Notes: generated from the letters alone by a model not told the origin. Shown: positions 1 through 6,331, counted from the stretch's first letter. The stretch is 6,331 nucleotides of DNA from Acidimicrobiia bacterium (GCA_021296435.1 JAGWAK010000085.1:1-6331), one strand, 5' to 3'. Translations and numbers: made by a program.

Positions 1-251
1 AGACGCTGCTCGACCGGATGGCCGCCAAGGGCTTCCTGCGGGTCGAGAAGCTGGGCCGGCTGAGCCTGTTCGTGCCGGCCGTGGCGCGGAGCCGAGCCCT
101 GTCGGAGGTCGTCACCGCCTTCGTCGATGACGTTCTCGAGCGGTCCGTGACGCCGCTCTACCTGCACCTTGCGGAACGCGACGATCTGACCCCTGAGGAG
201 GTCGAGTTCTTTCGGCGGCAACTGGAGACGGAGCGGGAGGAGGAATCGTGA
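1..251 (+). CDS. BlaI/MecI/CopY-family transcriptional repressor, 5'-truncated by window edge
   Basis: This is the C-terminal 82 residues of a winged-helix repressor; the reading frame is open from base 3, and the N-terminal helices and start lie upstream of the window. The visible part begins with TLLDRMAAKGFLRVEK, which matches the end of the recognition helix and the wing of BlaI/MecI proteins (TLL-x-R-x-x-x-KG-x-L). It is followed by VPAVARS and then a charged helical tail that in this family forms the dimerisation domain and carries the site cut on induction. The internal ATG at 18 is therefore not the true start. Family members are about 120-130 residues, so roughly 40-50 are missing. 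The gene overlaps the next by 4 bases (GTGA), the usual blaI-blaR1 arrangement. By family knowledge it would be a cytoplasmic dimer repressing its own operon and perhaps distant targets. Its operator is outside the window. Confidence 0.9.
   Translation, partial: TLLDRMAAKGFLRVEKLGRLSLFVPAVARSRALSEVVTAFVDDVLERSVTPLYLHLAERDDLTPEEVEFFRRQLETEREEES
235..243 (+). promoter_or_regulatory. Ribosome binding site for the BlaR1-like gene
   Basis: A purine-rich run (GGGAGGAGG) ends 4 bases before the GTG at 248; its upstream GGGAGG part has a 7-base spacing. This supports GTG 248 as the start. It lies inside the last codons of the BlaI-like gene, so translation of the two is probably coupled. Confidence 0.7.
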
Positions 252-2899
252 TCGACGAGGTCGCCCGGCAGTGGCTGGCCGTCGTGCTCGACGTGAGCGT
301 CCAGTTCACGGTGCTGGCGGGGCTCGTGGCAGTAGCGCTGCTGTTCTCCCGCCGGCTCGCACCGAGCATCCGCCATCTCGTCTGGTTGCTCGTGTTGTTG
401 CGGTTGGCGATACCCATGGGCCTGACTTCCCCGATGGGCACCGTGCCGGCGTCGTTGGCAGAGCCGCAGGGGGCCGTCGGCACGGCCAGCAACGTCCACG
501 TCGCGAGTGAACGCGCTGAGACATCCACGCCGGCTGCGACCACCGGCTCGGCAGAGCAAGCCGCGCCCGACACGGGAGATGGCGATTCCACGAGGACATC
601 GGCCTTCGCGGCCTCACCCGTGGTCGCGATCTTCCTGGCCTGGGGTGCGGGCGTCCTCCTCCTCGCGGCCGTGCAGGCTCTGCGAGCCGCGCGCCGTCGG
701 GTGCGCCCGCAAGCCGTGACGGCCCTGCCGCCCGACGTCGGGCGCCGAATCGGTCGGCTCCGCCGAGAGCTCGGTCTGCGCCGCGACGTGGAGACTCGTG
801 TCGTCGCGGACGACGCCGTTGCCGGACCGGTGGTGGAAGGCTGGCTGCGACCGCGGATCCTGCTGCCGGCCTCGCTCGTGCGGAGGTGGAGGACCGAGGA
901 GCTCGACCCGATCCTGCTTCACGAGCTCGTCCACGTCCGGCGGTGGGACCCCGCCGCACGGGTGCTGGCCAACCTGCTGCAGATCGTCTACTTCTTCCAT
1001 CCCGTCGTCTGGTGGGTAGGCCGGCGTCTCGATGAGGCGCGGGAGCAGGCGTGCGACGATGCCGTCGTCCGGCGGGTCCGCGGAGGGAAGGGCGCGTACA
1101 TCGCTGCCCTGTTGCGCGTGGTCGAGGAGCGCTCGGTCGCGCACGGAACAGCCGGGCTCGGAACGGCCCGTAGCCGGCGCTCCCTGGCAGTGCGGCTCGA
1201 GCGCATGCTCGGGCGTCGCTACGACCCCGCGCCGCGCGCCGGCGTCCTGTCCCTGGTGACGCTGAGCTGCTGCGTGGCAGGCGCACTGGTGCTGTCCACG
1301 GAGGCAAGCATGCCCCAACCGGTCGAGTCCGCGGACACCCCGCGGATTCAGGTTCGGTCGTCCTGGAGCGCTGCCTTCCTGACGGACACCGTCGAGGAAG
1401 TGGAAGACGCGGACCGGATGGCCGTGGCCGGGGACTTCACCATCGGCCGCGCCACGACGCCGCTCCTGCCGGACGTGGAGACCCTGGCGAACGCGAACCC
1501 GGGCCTCTTCGAACGCCTGGACGCGCTCGGACGGCTGACGGCGACGCTCATCGTTGACCAGGACGGGGTAGTGCGCCGGGTGCGCTTCGCGGATGACGTC
1601 GACGAGGAGCTTCGCCGGCCCTTCCTGGATGTGCTCAACGCGGCGCGCTTCGCTCCGACGACGCACTTCGAGCGCGGACCCTCCATCGTGGAGGTACAGG
1701 TCGACTACTACATCAGTCCGGTCGCGCGGCGGCGGTCGCTCTACGAGACCGCTCAGGAGTTCGAGGGCGAGGAGGTGGCGGACGTGCTTCCCGCCAATGG
1801 CGGCCCGGCGATGACTACGCGATACGCGGCCGTACTGGAGAAGGGGCTGCCGCCCGTCCTGGACGTCGGCGACGAGGAGTTGATCCTGTCGTTCCTCGTG
1901 ACGGTCGACGCCCAGGGAAGCGTCGATTCGGTCCGCCTGTTCCGCGATTCGCGCACGGCTCTGACCGAGGACTCAGAGGCGTCGACGGAATCGGACCGGC
2001 TGGCTGCCTACGTCGAGACGTTCCGCTTCGAGTCGGTCATGTTCCGCGACGGTACGCCGGGCGCCGCAGCGGTAATGCTCGACCTGCGCGTGTCGCGCCG
2101 GGGCGTGGAGGTGGCGACGCGGCGCGGCGACGAGGCGGAGCTGGATCGCCGCCTCGCAGAGGCCTATCGCCTACCCGACGGCCGCTCGCTCGATCTGCGT
2201 TTGCCGCCGCATCCTCCCGAGCGCATGGTCCTGTATCGCACGCATCCCGTACAAGCTCGGTGGAGACCGAGCGGACCCGACAGAATGACGATCGTCTGGA
2301 GGGACGACCGCCCGATGTTGGGGGGGATGTGGTTCGGGAGTCAGCGCCTGGTTGGCTTGCTGGAGGACCTGGGCGTCCGCCGCGGCGCAGTCCGCTTCGA
2401 AGGCGGCGCCGAGGATGTGCGGATCGACGCCGATCTCGTCAAGCGCGACCGCGTTGCGCGGGATGATCTTCTCAATGAGCTACTGCAGGTGCTCCGGGAG
2501 CGGCTCGATCTGGATCTTGAGTTCCGGATGACTGCCGAGCCGTCCCGAACCCTTGTCCTGCGGGGCGCGGTCGGTGACCTTCCACCGGACGACGATTTCG
2601 AGGGCCTCGGCGTGTTGCACGTCTTCACCGACCGTCGGAACGAACCCGGTGTCGGCGGCGGAGGCCTGGTCTCGACCGCGGGGATGGCCGAGATGCTGTC
2701 CGGCCACCTGGAGATGCCGGTGGTCGACGAGACGAGCCAGCCTGAAGCCGAGTCGTTCCATCTGCGGCTGCACGATTCGGCATACAGGACGCAACGGCTG
2801 GTTCTACTGATTGGGAACCTGGAGTTGCAGACCAACCTGGACGTCACGGTCGAGGAACGCGTCAACGAAGTCCTCATCGTGTCCCGCAATCCGTCGTAG
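248..2899 (+). CDS. BlaR1-like M56 membrane metallopeptidase with TonB-C-like and DUF3738-like C-terminal region
   Basis: This is an 883-residue integral membrane protein starting at GTG 248. The N-terminal part matches M56/BlaR1: membrane segments near residues 16-34, 43-60 and 124-146, with an Ala/Thr/Ser/Gly-rich loop at about 62-122. The zinc-protease core carries HELVH at 225-229, a hydrophobic FFHPVVWW stretch, and EQACD at 266-270 (the ExxxD motif, with E266 the likely third zinc ligand). A further membrane helix spans about 333-352. In classical BlaR1 a penicillin-binding domain follows; I see no such domain or SxxK-type context here. Instead residues about 425-488 and 542-615 both resemble TonB C-terminal domains (shared pattern VDxxGxVxxVR). 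Residues about 655-883 resemble DUF3738/TIGR03435, with LLNELLQVLRERLDLDLEF at 741-759, MAEMLSGHLEMPVVDE at 813-828 and the ending NEVLIVS. By analogy it senses an extracytoplasmic signal and triggers cytoplasmic proteolysis that inactivates the adjacent repressor. The M56 assignment is firm; the TonB-C and DUF3738 assignments are motif-level. Confidence 0.9.
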   Translation: MIDEVARQWLAVVLDVSVQFTVLAGLVAVALLFSRRLAPSIRHLVWLLVLLRLAIPMGLTSPMGTVPASLAEPQGAVGTASNVHVASERAETSTPAATTGSAEQAAPDTGDGDSTRTSAFAASPVVAIFLAWGAGVLLLAAVQALRAARRRVRPQAVTALPPDVGRRIGRLRRELGLRRDVETRVVADDAVAGPVVEGWLRPRILLPASLVRRWRTEELDPILLHELVHVRRWDPAARVLANLLQIVYFFHPVVWWVGRRLDEAREQACDDAVVRRVRGGKGAYIAALLRVVEERSVAHGTAGLGTARSRRSLAVRLERMLGRRYDPAPRAGVLSLVTLSCCVAGALVLSTEASMPQPVESADTPRIQVRSSWSAAFLTDTVEEVEDADRMAVAGDFTIGRATTPLLPDVETLANANPGLFERLDALGRLTATLIVDQDGVVRRVRFADDVDEELRRPFLDVLNAARFAPTTHFERGPSIVEVQVDYYISPVARRRSLYETAQEFEGEEVADVLPANGGPAMTTRYAAVLEKGLPPVLDVGDEELILSFLVTVDAQGSVDSVRLFRDSRTALTEDSEASTESDRLAAYVETFRFESVMFRDGTPGAAAVMLDLRVSRRGVEVATRRGDEAELDRRLAEAYRLPDGRSLDLRLPPHPPERMVLYRTHPVQARWRPSGPDRMTIVWRDDRPMLGGMWFGSQRLVGLLEDLGVRRGAVRFEGGAEDVRIDADLVKRDRVARDDLLNELLQVLRERLDLDLEFRMTAEPSRTLVLRGAVGDLPPDDDFEGLGVLHVFTDRRNEPGVGGGGLVSTAGMAEMLSGHLEMPVVDETSQPEAESFHLRLHDSAYRTQRLVLLIGNLELQTNLDVTVEERVNEVLIVSRNPS

Positions 2900-2904
2900 A
2901 GTCC

Positions 2905-2966
2905 CCGCGTGGACCTGGGCCGACATCTGTCCCCGACGGATCGCGTGCCGACGCGCTTCCACGCGG
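2905..2966. repeat. Perfect 9-bp inverted repeat with a 44-base loop in the intergenic region
   Basis: CCGCGTGGA at 2905-2913 is the reverse complement of TCCACGCGG at 2958-2966. It spans most of the 80-base gap between the M56 gene and the permease remnant. There is no T-tract, so it is not a clear intrinsic terminator. It could be a weak RNA structure or chance in GC-rich DNA. I see no convincing promoter in this gap. Confidence 0.3.
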
Positions 2967-2979
2967 ACCGAGTGACGCT

Positions 2980-3568
2980 ATGACGTGGCAGCACTGGCTG
3001 GACGATCTGGCTCCCGACGTGCGCCACGCGGTTCGCGGGTTGCGCCGCAGCCCCAGCCTCTCGGCCACGGTGGTGATCGCGTTCGCGCTCGGCATCGGCG
3101 CCAACACGGCGATGTTCGGCATCGTCTACGGCATGCTGCTCCGGCCACTGCCCTATCCGCCGCCGTCGCCGAGCCCCGCTCCTACGCCGTACTCGTCGGA
3201 GGCTTCGCGGCGCTTGCAGTCGTTCTGGCAGCGGAGGGCGTCTTCGGCCTGCTCAGCTACACCGTCGCGCAGAGGCGCGGAGAGATCGCGATTCGGATGT
3301 CGCTCGGCGCCCACCGCGGCGGCGCCAACCTGGCGCTGGTGATGCGGCAGGGGCCGCGCACGTGGCGATGGGCGCCATCGTCGGCCTCGCGGCGGCTGCC
3401 GCCGGAAGTCGCATTCTGCAGGTGCTTCCTGTTCGCTGTCGCTGCCGACGACGTGCTGACGTTCGTTGCGGCACGGCTCGCGCTGATCGCCGCGGCGTTC
3501 CTTCCTGCTACGTGCCGGCGCGACGCGCGACCCGCATCGCCCCGATGGAAGTCCATCGCTCCGAGTAG
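2980..3568 (+). pseudogene. Decayed ADOP/MacB-FtsX-type ABC permease: internal deletion plus frameshifts
   Basis: The ATG at 2980 opens a normal permease N-terminus: WLDDLAPDVRHAVRGLRR, a first membrane helix with ALGIGANTAMF, then GMLLRPLPYP, ending near 3159. About 39 of 55 of these residues match the intact permease downstream. The sequence then jumps, within a GCC-rich run at 3157-3170, into another frame that encodes what is normally the C-terminal FtsX domain: EPRSYAVLVGGFAALAVVL, then LLSYTVAQRRGEIAIRMSLGA. The frame changes again near 3351-3361 (VAMGAIVGLAAAAAGSRIL), back near 3421-3427 (FAVAADDVLTFVAARLAL), and again near 3500, ending CYVPARRATRIAPMEVHRSE with a TAG at 3566-3568. This is the family's typical ending. 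Roughly 650-700 residues of an approximately 850-residue protein, including both large periplasmic domains, are missing. It also lacks the longer N-terminal helical region (about 70 residues) of its neighbour; short forms of the family exist, so that alone is not damage. No single frame yields a working permease. Confidence 0.88.
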
Positions 3569-3627
3569 ACGCGCGAAGCGAGGCCTCATCGGCTCGCCGT
3601 GTCTGACCGCTGCACGATGCGCACCCC

Positions 3628-3657
3628 TTGACATTCCACCTGTCTCTCTAGTAGAGA
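3628..3657 (+). promoter_or_regulatory. Putative sigma-70-type promoter for padR-permease operon
   Basis: A perfect TTGACA lies at 3628-3633. The -10 element is less clear: TAGAGA at 3652-3657 (18-base spacer) or AGTAGA at 3650-3655 (16-base spacer) are candidates. Both lie inside the inverted repeats described separately, which would let a bound regulator block RNA polymerase. The region is distinctly more AT-rich than its surroundings. It sits about 20-50 bases before the padR start. Confidence 0.6.
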
Positions 3658-3664
3658 TTCTACT
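3645..3664. promoter_or_regulatory. Overlapping palindromic operator candidate upstream of padR
   Basis: Two perfect inverted repeats share bases. TCTCTA-G-TAGAGA occupies 3645-3657, and AGTAGA-GAT-TCTACT occupies 3650-3664. Together they cover the probable -10 region and end one base before the AGGAGG ribosome binding site. PadR proteins bind as dimers to palindromes at their own promoters, so autoregulation by the adjacent PadR is the simplest reading. The binding itself is inferred. Confidence 0.6.
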
Positions 3665-3665
3665 C

Positions 3666-3671
3666 AGGAGG
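3666..3671 (+). promoter_or_regulatory. Strong ribosome binding site for padR
   Basis: A perfect AGGAGG is 7 bases from the ATG at 3679, and this fixes the start. It lies immediately after the palindromic operator candidate. Confidence 0.85.
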
Positions 3672-3678
3672 CGAGGAT

Positions 3679-4044
3679 ATGGCGCGACCACCGGCACGTG
3701 AGGACCAGCTCGGCCTGCTCCAGGGCACCCTCGACATGCTGATTCTGCAGACGCTGCGTCAGGGTCGGGCCCACGGGCACCAGATCGCCACGACTATCGA
3801 GAGAACGTCGAACGATGTGCTTCAGATCGACCACGGATCCCTGTATCCGGCACTACACCGCCTGCTGAAGCGGGGCTGGATCACCGGGACCTGGGGCACT
3901 TCGGCGAACAACCGGCGAGCGAAGTTCTACGCCCTGACCCGCTCCGGCCGCCGGCAACTCGCGCGGGAAGCGACGCGCTGGGAGCGGATGGTCGCGGCGG
4001 TCGGGCGCGTCATGCGGCCCGCCGACGCGGATGGGGCGACGTGA
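3679..4044 (+). CDS. PadR-family transcriptional regulator (acidobacterial ADOP-associated type)
   Basis: This is a 121-residue cytoplasmic winged-helix regulator of the short PadR class. LLQGTLDMLILQTLRQGRAHG at about 13-33 is the hallmark first helix and turn. HGSLYPALHRLLKRGWI at 52-68 is the recognition helix. The wing follows with RRAKFYALTRSGRRQL at 79-94, and a short amphipathic C-terminal helix probably serves dimerisation. The length fits the subfamily found next to ADOP permeases in Acidobacteriota (I place it near TIGR03433 from memory). The start is fixed by AGGAGG 7 bases upstream. The stop overlaps the permease start by one base (TGATG), so the two are very likely one transcript with coupled translation. 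It probably represses its own operon through the palindromes at 3645-3664. The effector ligand cannot be told from sequence. Confidence 0.95.
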   Translation: MARPPAREDQLGLLQGTLDMLILQTLRQGRAHGHQIATTIERTSNDVLQIDHGSLYPALHRLLKRGWITGTWGTSANNRRAKFYALTRSGRRQLAREATRWERMVAAVGRVMRPADADGAT

Positions 4045-6331
4045 TGACGTGGCCGCCCTGGCTGTGCCGGCTCTTGCCCTACCTGGGTCGCCCTCAGGCC
4101 GATGCCGACGTCAAGGAGGAACTCCGACTCCACCTGGAGCTCGAGCGCGTGCGGCAACGCGACGCCGGCCCCCAGGATTCCGACGCCCACCGAGCGGCGC
4201 GTCTGACGCTGGGCAACGCGACCCTGATCCGCGAGCGCACGCGAGACGTTTGGGGTTGGCGTTGGCTCGACGATCTCGCCTGCGACCTCCGGCACGCCGT
4301 TCGCGGACTGCGGCGGAACCGCGGCTTCGCGGCCACTGTCCTGACCATCCTGGCGCTCGGGATCGGAGCGAGCACGGCGACGTTCAGCGTCGTCTACGGC
4401 GTTCTGCTCAGACCGCTGCCGTACCCGGAACCCGCACGCATCGTGTCCGTGCGGGGGCTCACGAATGTGACGTTCCCGGCGGTTCGCGACGACACGCAGA
4501 CGTTCGAGCATCTGGCCGCGTACGGCGTGCCCCGGCGATTCACCTGGCGCGGCCGGTCCGGCACGCTTGCCCTGCGCGGGTGGGAGGTATCGCCGTCGTT
4601 CTTCGGCGGGGTGTACGGGATAGCGCCGCACCTCGGCCGATTCTTCACGGAGGACGAAGCGGTCGCCGGTGCACATCGGGTCGTGGTGTTGAGCTTCCAC
4701 GCCTGGAGAGACCGGTTCGGGTCGGATCCGCACGTGATCGGGAGGCCGCTCGACCTGGAAGGCGCGCCGTACACAGTCGTGGGCGTCCTGCCGCGGGGCT
4801 TCTCCGCGCGGCGTCGGGGCATGGAGGTCTGGACGCCGTTGGTCGTCCCTCCCTACGAGCAGCCGGATAGCACCCCGTTCGCCAGGACCACGATGACCAC
4901 TCCGATGCCCGCTCTTGGACGTGTCCGCGCCGGGGTGTCGCCGCGGCAGGCGACGACCGAGGCGCGAGTTGTCGTGCGCGGCGCCCAGCTCGACGTTACG
5001 GGGGCAGCCGGGCCGATGGTCGGCCGGGATGTGGAAGTGGTGCCCCTGCAGGAGGAGCTCGCGCGCCCGTCGCGGCCGGCGCTGCTGTTGATCGCCGCCG
5101 CCACCGCGCTGGTCGTGCTAATCGCGTGCGTCAACGTGGCGGGACTGCTTCTGGCACGAGGCATGACGCGCCGCCGGGAATCGGCCGTGCGCGCGGCGCT
5201 CGGGGCGGGCCGGGGTGGGGGGGGCAGGTTGCTGTTGACGGAGTCCGTAACGCTGGGCGTTGCCGGCGGGGCCGTCGGCCTCGCGGTCGCGATGTTGATC
5301 ATCCCGGCCGTGCCTGTCCTGATGCCCGGCCACGTGCCGCGCCTCGACGAGGTCGATGTCGACGGCACGGTCGTGGCCTTCGCGGCCGGCGTGTCGGTCC
5401 TGGTCGGCTTGCTGTCCGGCGTCGTGCCCGGCCTTCGGTGGTCACGGTCCGACCTCTTGCAGGATCTCCAGGCAGGAGGGCAGGCAACGGGCGGTGTGAA
5501 GGTGCGGGGAAGGCGCGCAAGGGCGGCCCTCGTGGCGACGCAAGTGGCGATCACCGTCACGTTGCTCGTAGGCGCCACACTGTTGCTTCGCAGCTTCGTG
5601 CGGCTCGTCACCGTTGACCCTGGACTCGACCGCGCCAACGTCTTGACTGCCCGCGTCGGCAATGCGAGCGATCTGCGCGACGAGTACCGCGATGGCGGAC
5701 CGGCATGGAGCGAGGTGGTCGACAGCGGAGCCATCAACCGGAGCTTCTACGATGCTCTCGTTCGGCGCGTTGAGCGACTCCCCGGCGTGGTCGCCGTGGG
5801 TCTGTTCGACGGTTCGTGGGAGGGCCTGCCGCTGCTGTTCACTCAGCACACGATTGTGCGCCGCGCCGACCGCCCGCAGTCGCGCGAGTTGAGCGACAAC
5901 CCGCGAGCCGATGAGCGCGTCGTGACGCCAGGCTACTTCGACGCGATGCGCCTGCGCCTCCGGCAGGGGCGATTCCTGACGTCTCTCGATACTGCCCACG
6001 GCCCCCGGGTGGCGGTCATCAACGAGACACTCGCGCGCCTGCTGTTCCACGACGAGTCCGCGGTCGGACGCCGTGTTCTGCACTCCGGTGGTGTTGACTC
6101 CGAGGTGGTCGGCGTCGTCGCCGACATCAAGCACCCCGCGACGGAGGCGGCCGGCGCGTACGCCGACGTTACGTACGGAGACGACGGAGCGTCCGCATCC
6201 GCGCCCGAAATCTACCTGTCGCTTGCACAGGACTCTCTGGGCACCCTGTATCAGCCGGTAGTGGCCGTGCGCACGGGTGCCGACCCGCGAACGATCACGG
6301 CGGCTCTGCGCGATGCGGTGGCTGAAGTCAA
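4044..6331 (+). CDS. ADOP-type ABC transporter permease (MacB-PCD/FtsX duplicated), 3'-truncated by window edge
   Basis: The frame from ATG 4044 stays open for 762 codons to the window end. Residues 1-74 are a charged helical region typical of the ADOP N-terminus. Next come WLDDLACDLRHAVRGLRR (74-91), a first membrane helix (about 95-117, with ALGIGASTATF) and LLRPLPYP (121-128). A periplasmic MacB-like domain follows to about 340. The first FtsX membrane domain contains ACVNVAGLLLARG after 361, RRESAVRAALGAG, and helices near 345-371, 396-421 and 447-467. A helix at about 495-517 (ALVATQVAITVTLLVGATLLLRS) starts the second repeat. It leads into a second periplasmic domain with VVTPGYFDAMRLRLRQGR, VAVINETLARLLF, VGRRV and VVGVVADIKH. 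The last three helices, perhaps 100-130 residues, lie beyond the window. Members usually lack a linked ATPase, and none is seen here; the substrate is unknown. GTG 4041 is an alternative in-frame start. An 8-G run sits at 5217-5224. Confidence 0.95.
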   Translation, partial: MTWPPWLCRLLPYLGRPQADADVKEELRLHLELERVRQRDAGPQDSDAHRAARLTLGNATLIRERTRDVWGWRWLDDLACDLRHAVRGLRRNRGFAATVLTILALGIGASTATFSVVYGVLLRPLPYPEPARIVSVRGLTNVTFPAVRDDTQTFEHLAAYGVPRRFTWRGRSGTLALRGWEVSPSFFGGVYGIAPHLGRFFTEDEAVAGAHRVVVLSFHAWRDRFGSDPHVIGRPLDLEGAPYTVVGVLPRGFSARRRGMEVWTPLVVPPYEQPDSTPFARTTMTTPMPALGRVRAGVSPRQATTEARVVVRGAQLDVTGAAGPMVGRDVEVVPLQEELARPSRPALLLIAAATALVVLIACVNVAGLLLARGMTRRRESAVRAALGAGRGGGGRLLLTESVTLGVAGGAVGLAVAMLIIPAVPVLMPGHVPRLDEVDVDGTVVAFAAGVSVLVGLLSGVVPGLRWSRSDLLQDLQAGGQATGGVKVRGRRARAALVATQVAITVTLLVGATLLLRSFVRLVTVDPGLDRANVLTARVGNASDLRDEYRDGGPAWSEVVDSGAINRSFYDALVRRVERLPGVVAVGLFDGSWEGLPLLFTQHTIVRRADRPQSRELSDNPRADERVVTPGYFDAMRLRLRQGRFLTSLDTAHGPRVAVINETLARLLFHDESAVGRRVLHSGGVDSEVVGVVADIKHPATEAAGAYADVTYGDDGASASAPEIYLSLAQDSLGTLYQPVVAVRTGADPRTITAALRDAVAEV
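5217..5224 (+). repeat. G8 homopolymer inside the permease coding region
   Basis: Eight consecutive G bases encode part of a GGGG stretch in AGRGGGGRLLLTES, just after the conserved ALGA motif. Downstream motifs stay in frame, so the gene is intact as given. Such tracts are prone to replication slippage and to sequencing error. Confidence 0.6.

Noticed and set aside
306..1666. Long open frames on the minus strand opposite the M56 gene
   Set aside because: They are Arg/Pro/Ala-rich with no recognisable motifs and lie opposite a clearly coding gene. Such frames are expected in GC-rich coding DNA.
2320..2326. G7 run in the M56 gene as a slippage site
   Set aside because: Shorter than the G8 run, the frame is intact on both sides, and nothing else suggests switching.
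3543..3558. Perfect 7-bp inverted repeat CGATGGA/TCCATCG near the end of the permease remnant, considered as a terminator
   Set aside because: There is no T-tract after it, it has a two-base loop unless the closing pair opens, and it lies within codons for the conserved IAPMEVHR ending.
3578..3597. Weak hairpin GCGAG/CTCGC after the remnant, considered as a terminator
   Set aside because: Only 5 base pairs with a 10-base loop and no following T-run.
2985..3701. A 238-codon open frame through the permease remnant running into the padR start
   Set aside because: Only its middle part (about 3159-3350, then 3425-3500) encodes permease-like residues. Its beginning and end are out-of-frame readings of the permease N-terminus and of the padR promoter, so it is a by-product of the frameshifted pseudogene.
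4031..4870. A 279-codon plus-strand open frame overlapping the permease start
   Set aside because: It is the +1-shifted reading of the permease and shows Arg/Ala/Gly-rich sequence with no motifs. The frame from 4044 carries all conserved ADOP motifs.
3927..5737. Minus-strand open frames opposite the intact permease
   Set aside because: Low-complexity compositions (Arg, Ser, Thr, Pro) and no motifs; the plus strand carries an uninterrupted, motif-rich permease.
1..6331. CRISPR arrays, tRNA or rRNA genes, insertion sequences, attachment sites
   Set aside because: No spaced direct repeats, tRNA-like cloverleaf, rRNA sequence, transposase motif or terminal inverted repeats were seen.

Overview
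The window is a high-GC, densely packed bacterial segment with every gene on the + strand. Several families point to Acidobacteriota, possibly the Vicinamibacteria side. These are a short PadR regulator directly coupled to a 'duplicated orphan' FtsX/MacB-type permease (ADOP type), a second and broken permease of the same type, and a BlaR1-like M56 peptidase whose C-terminus resembles DUF3738, the soil-associated TIGR03435 family. This assignment rests on recognising families by eye; no search was run.

Layout. (1) Positions 1-251 hold the C-terminal two thirds of a BlaI/MecI-family repressor, cut by the window edge. (2) Positions 248-2899 hold an 883-residue BlaR1-like membrane metallopeptidase that overlaps the repressor by 4 bases. 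It has an M56 zinc-protease core (HELVH and EQACD). Beyond its last membrane helix it has no recognisable penicillin-binding domain; instead there are two TonB-C-like segments and a divergent DUF3738-like segment. (3) Positions 2980-3568 hold the remains of an ADOP-type permease: the first membrane segment is joined directly to the C-terminal membrane domain, about 2 kb of the middle is missing, and the rest is split over two reading frames by at least three small frameshifts. (4) Positions 3569-3678 are a short intergenic region with a TTGACA -35 box, two overlapping perfect inverted repeats and a strong AGGAGG ribosome binding site. (5) Positions 3679-4044 hold the PadR regulator. (6) From 4044 to the end of the window runs an intact ADOP permease, open for 762 codons, overlapping padR by one base (TGATG) and still lacking its last membrane segments.

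How the genes may work together. BlaI plus BlaR1-like forms a repressor/sensor-protease pair, in which the membrane protein would sense an extracytoplasmic event and trigger loss of the repressor. No beta-lactamase or other obvious target lies in view, so the signal and regulon are unknown. PadR plus ADOP is a second regulator-effector pair that probably autoregulates through the palindromes over its promoter. No ATPase subunit is present, which fits the 'orphan' label. The broken copy beside the intact one suggests that tandem permease copies arise and decay here. The main points of interest are the composite BlaR1-like protein, the decayed permease and the overlapping operator-like palindromes.
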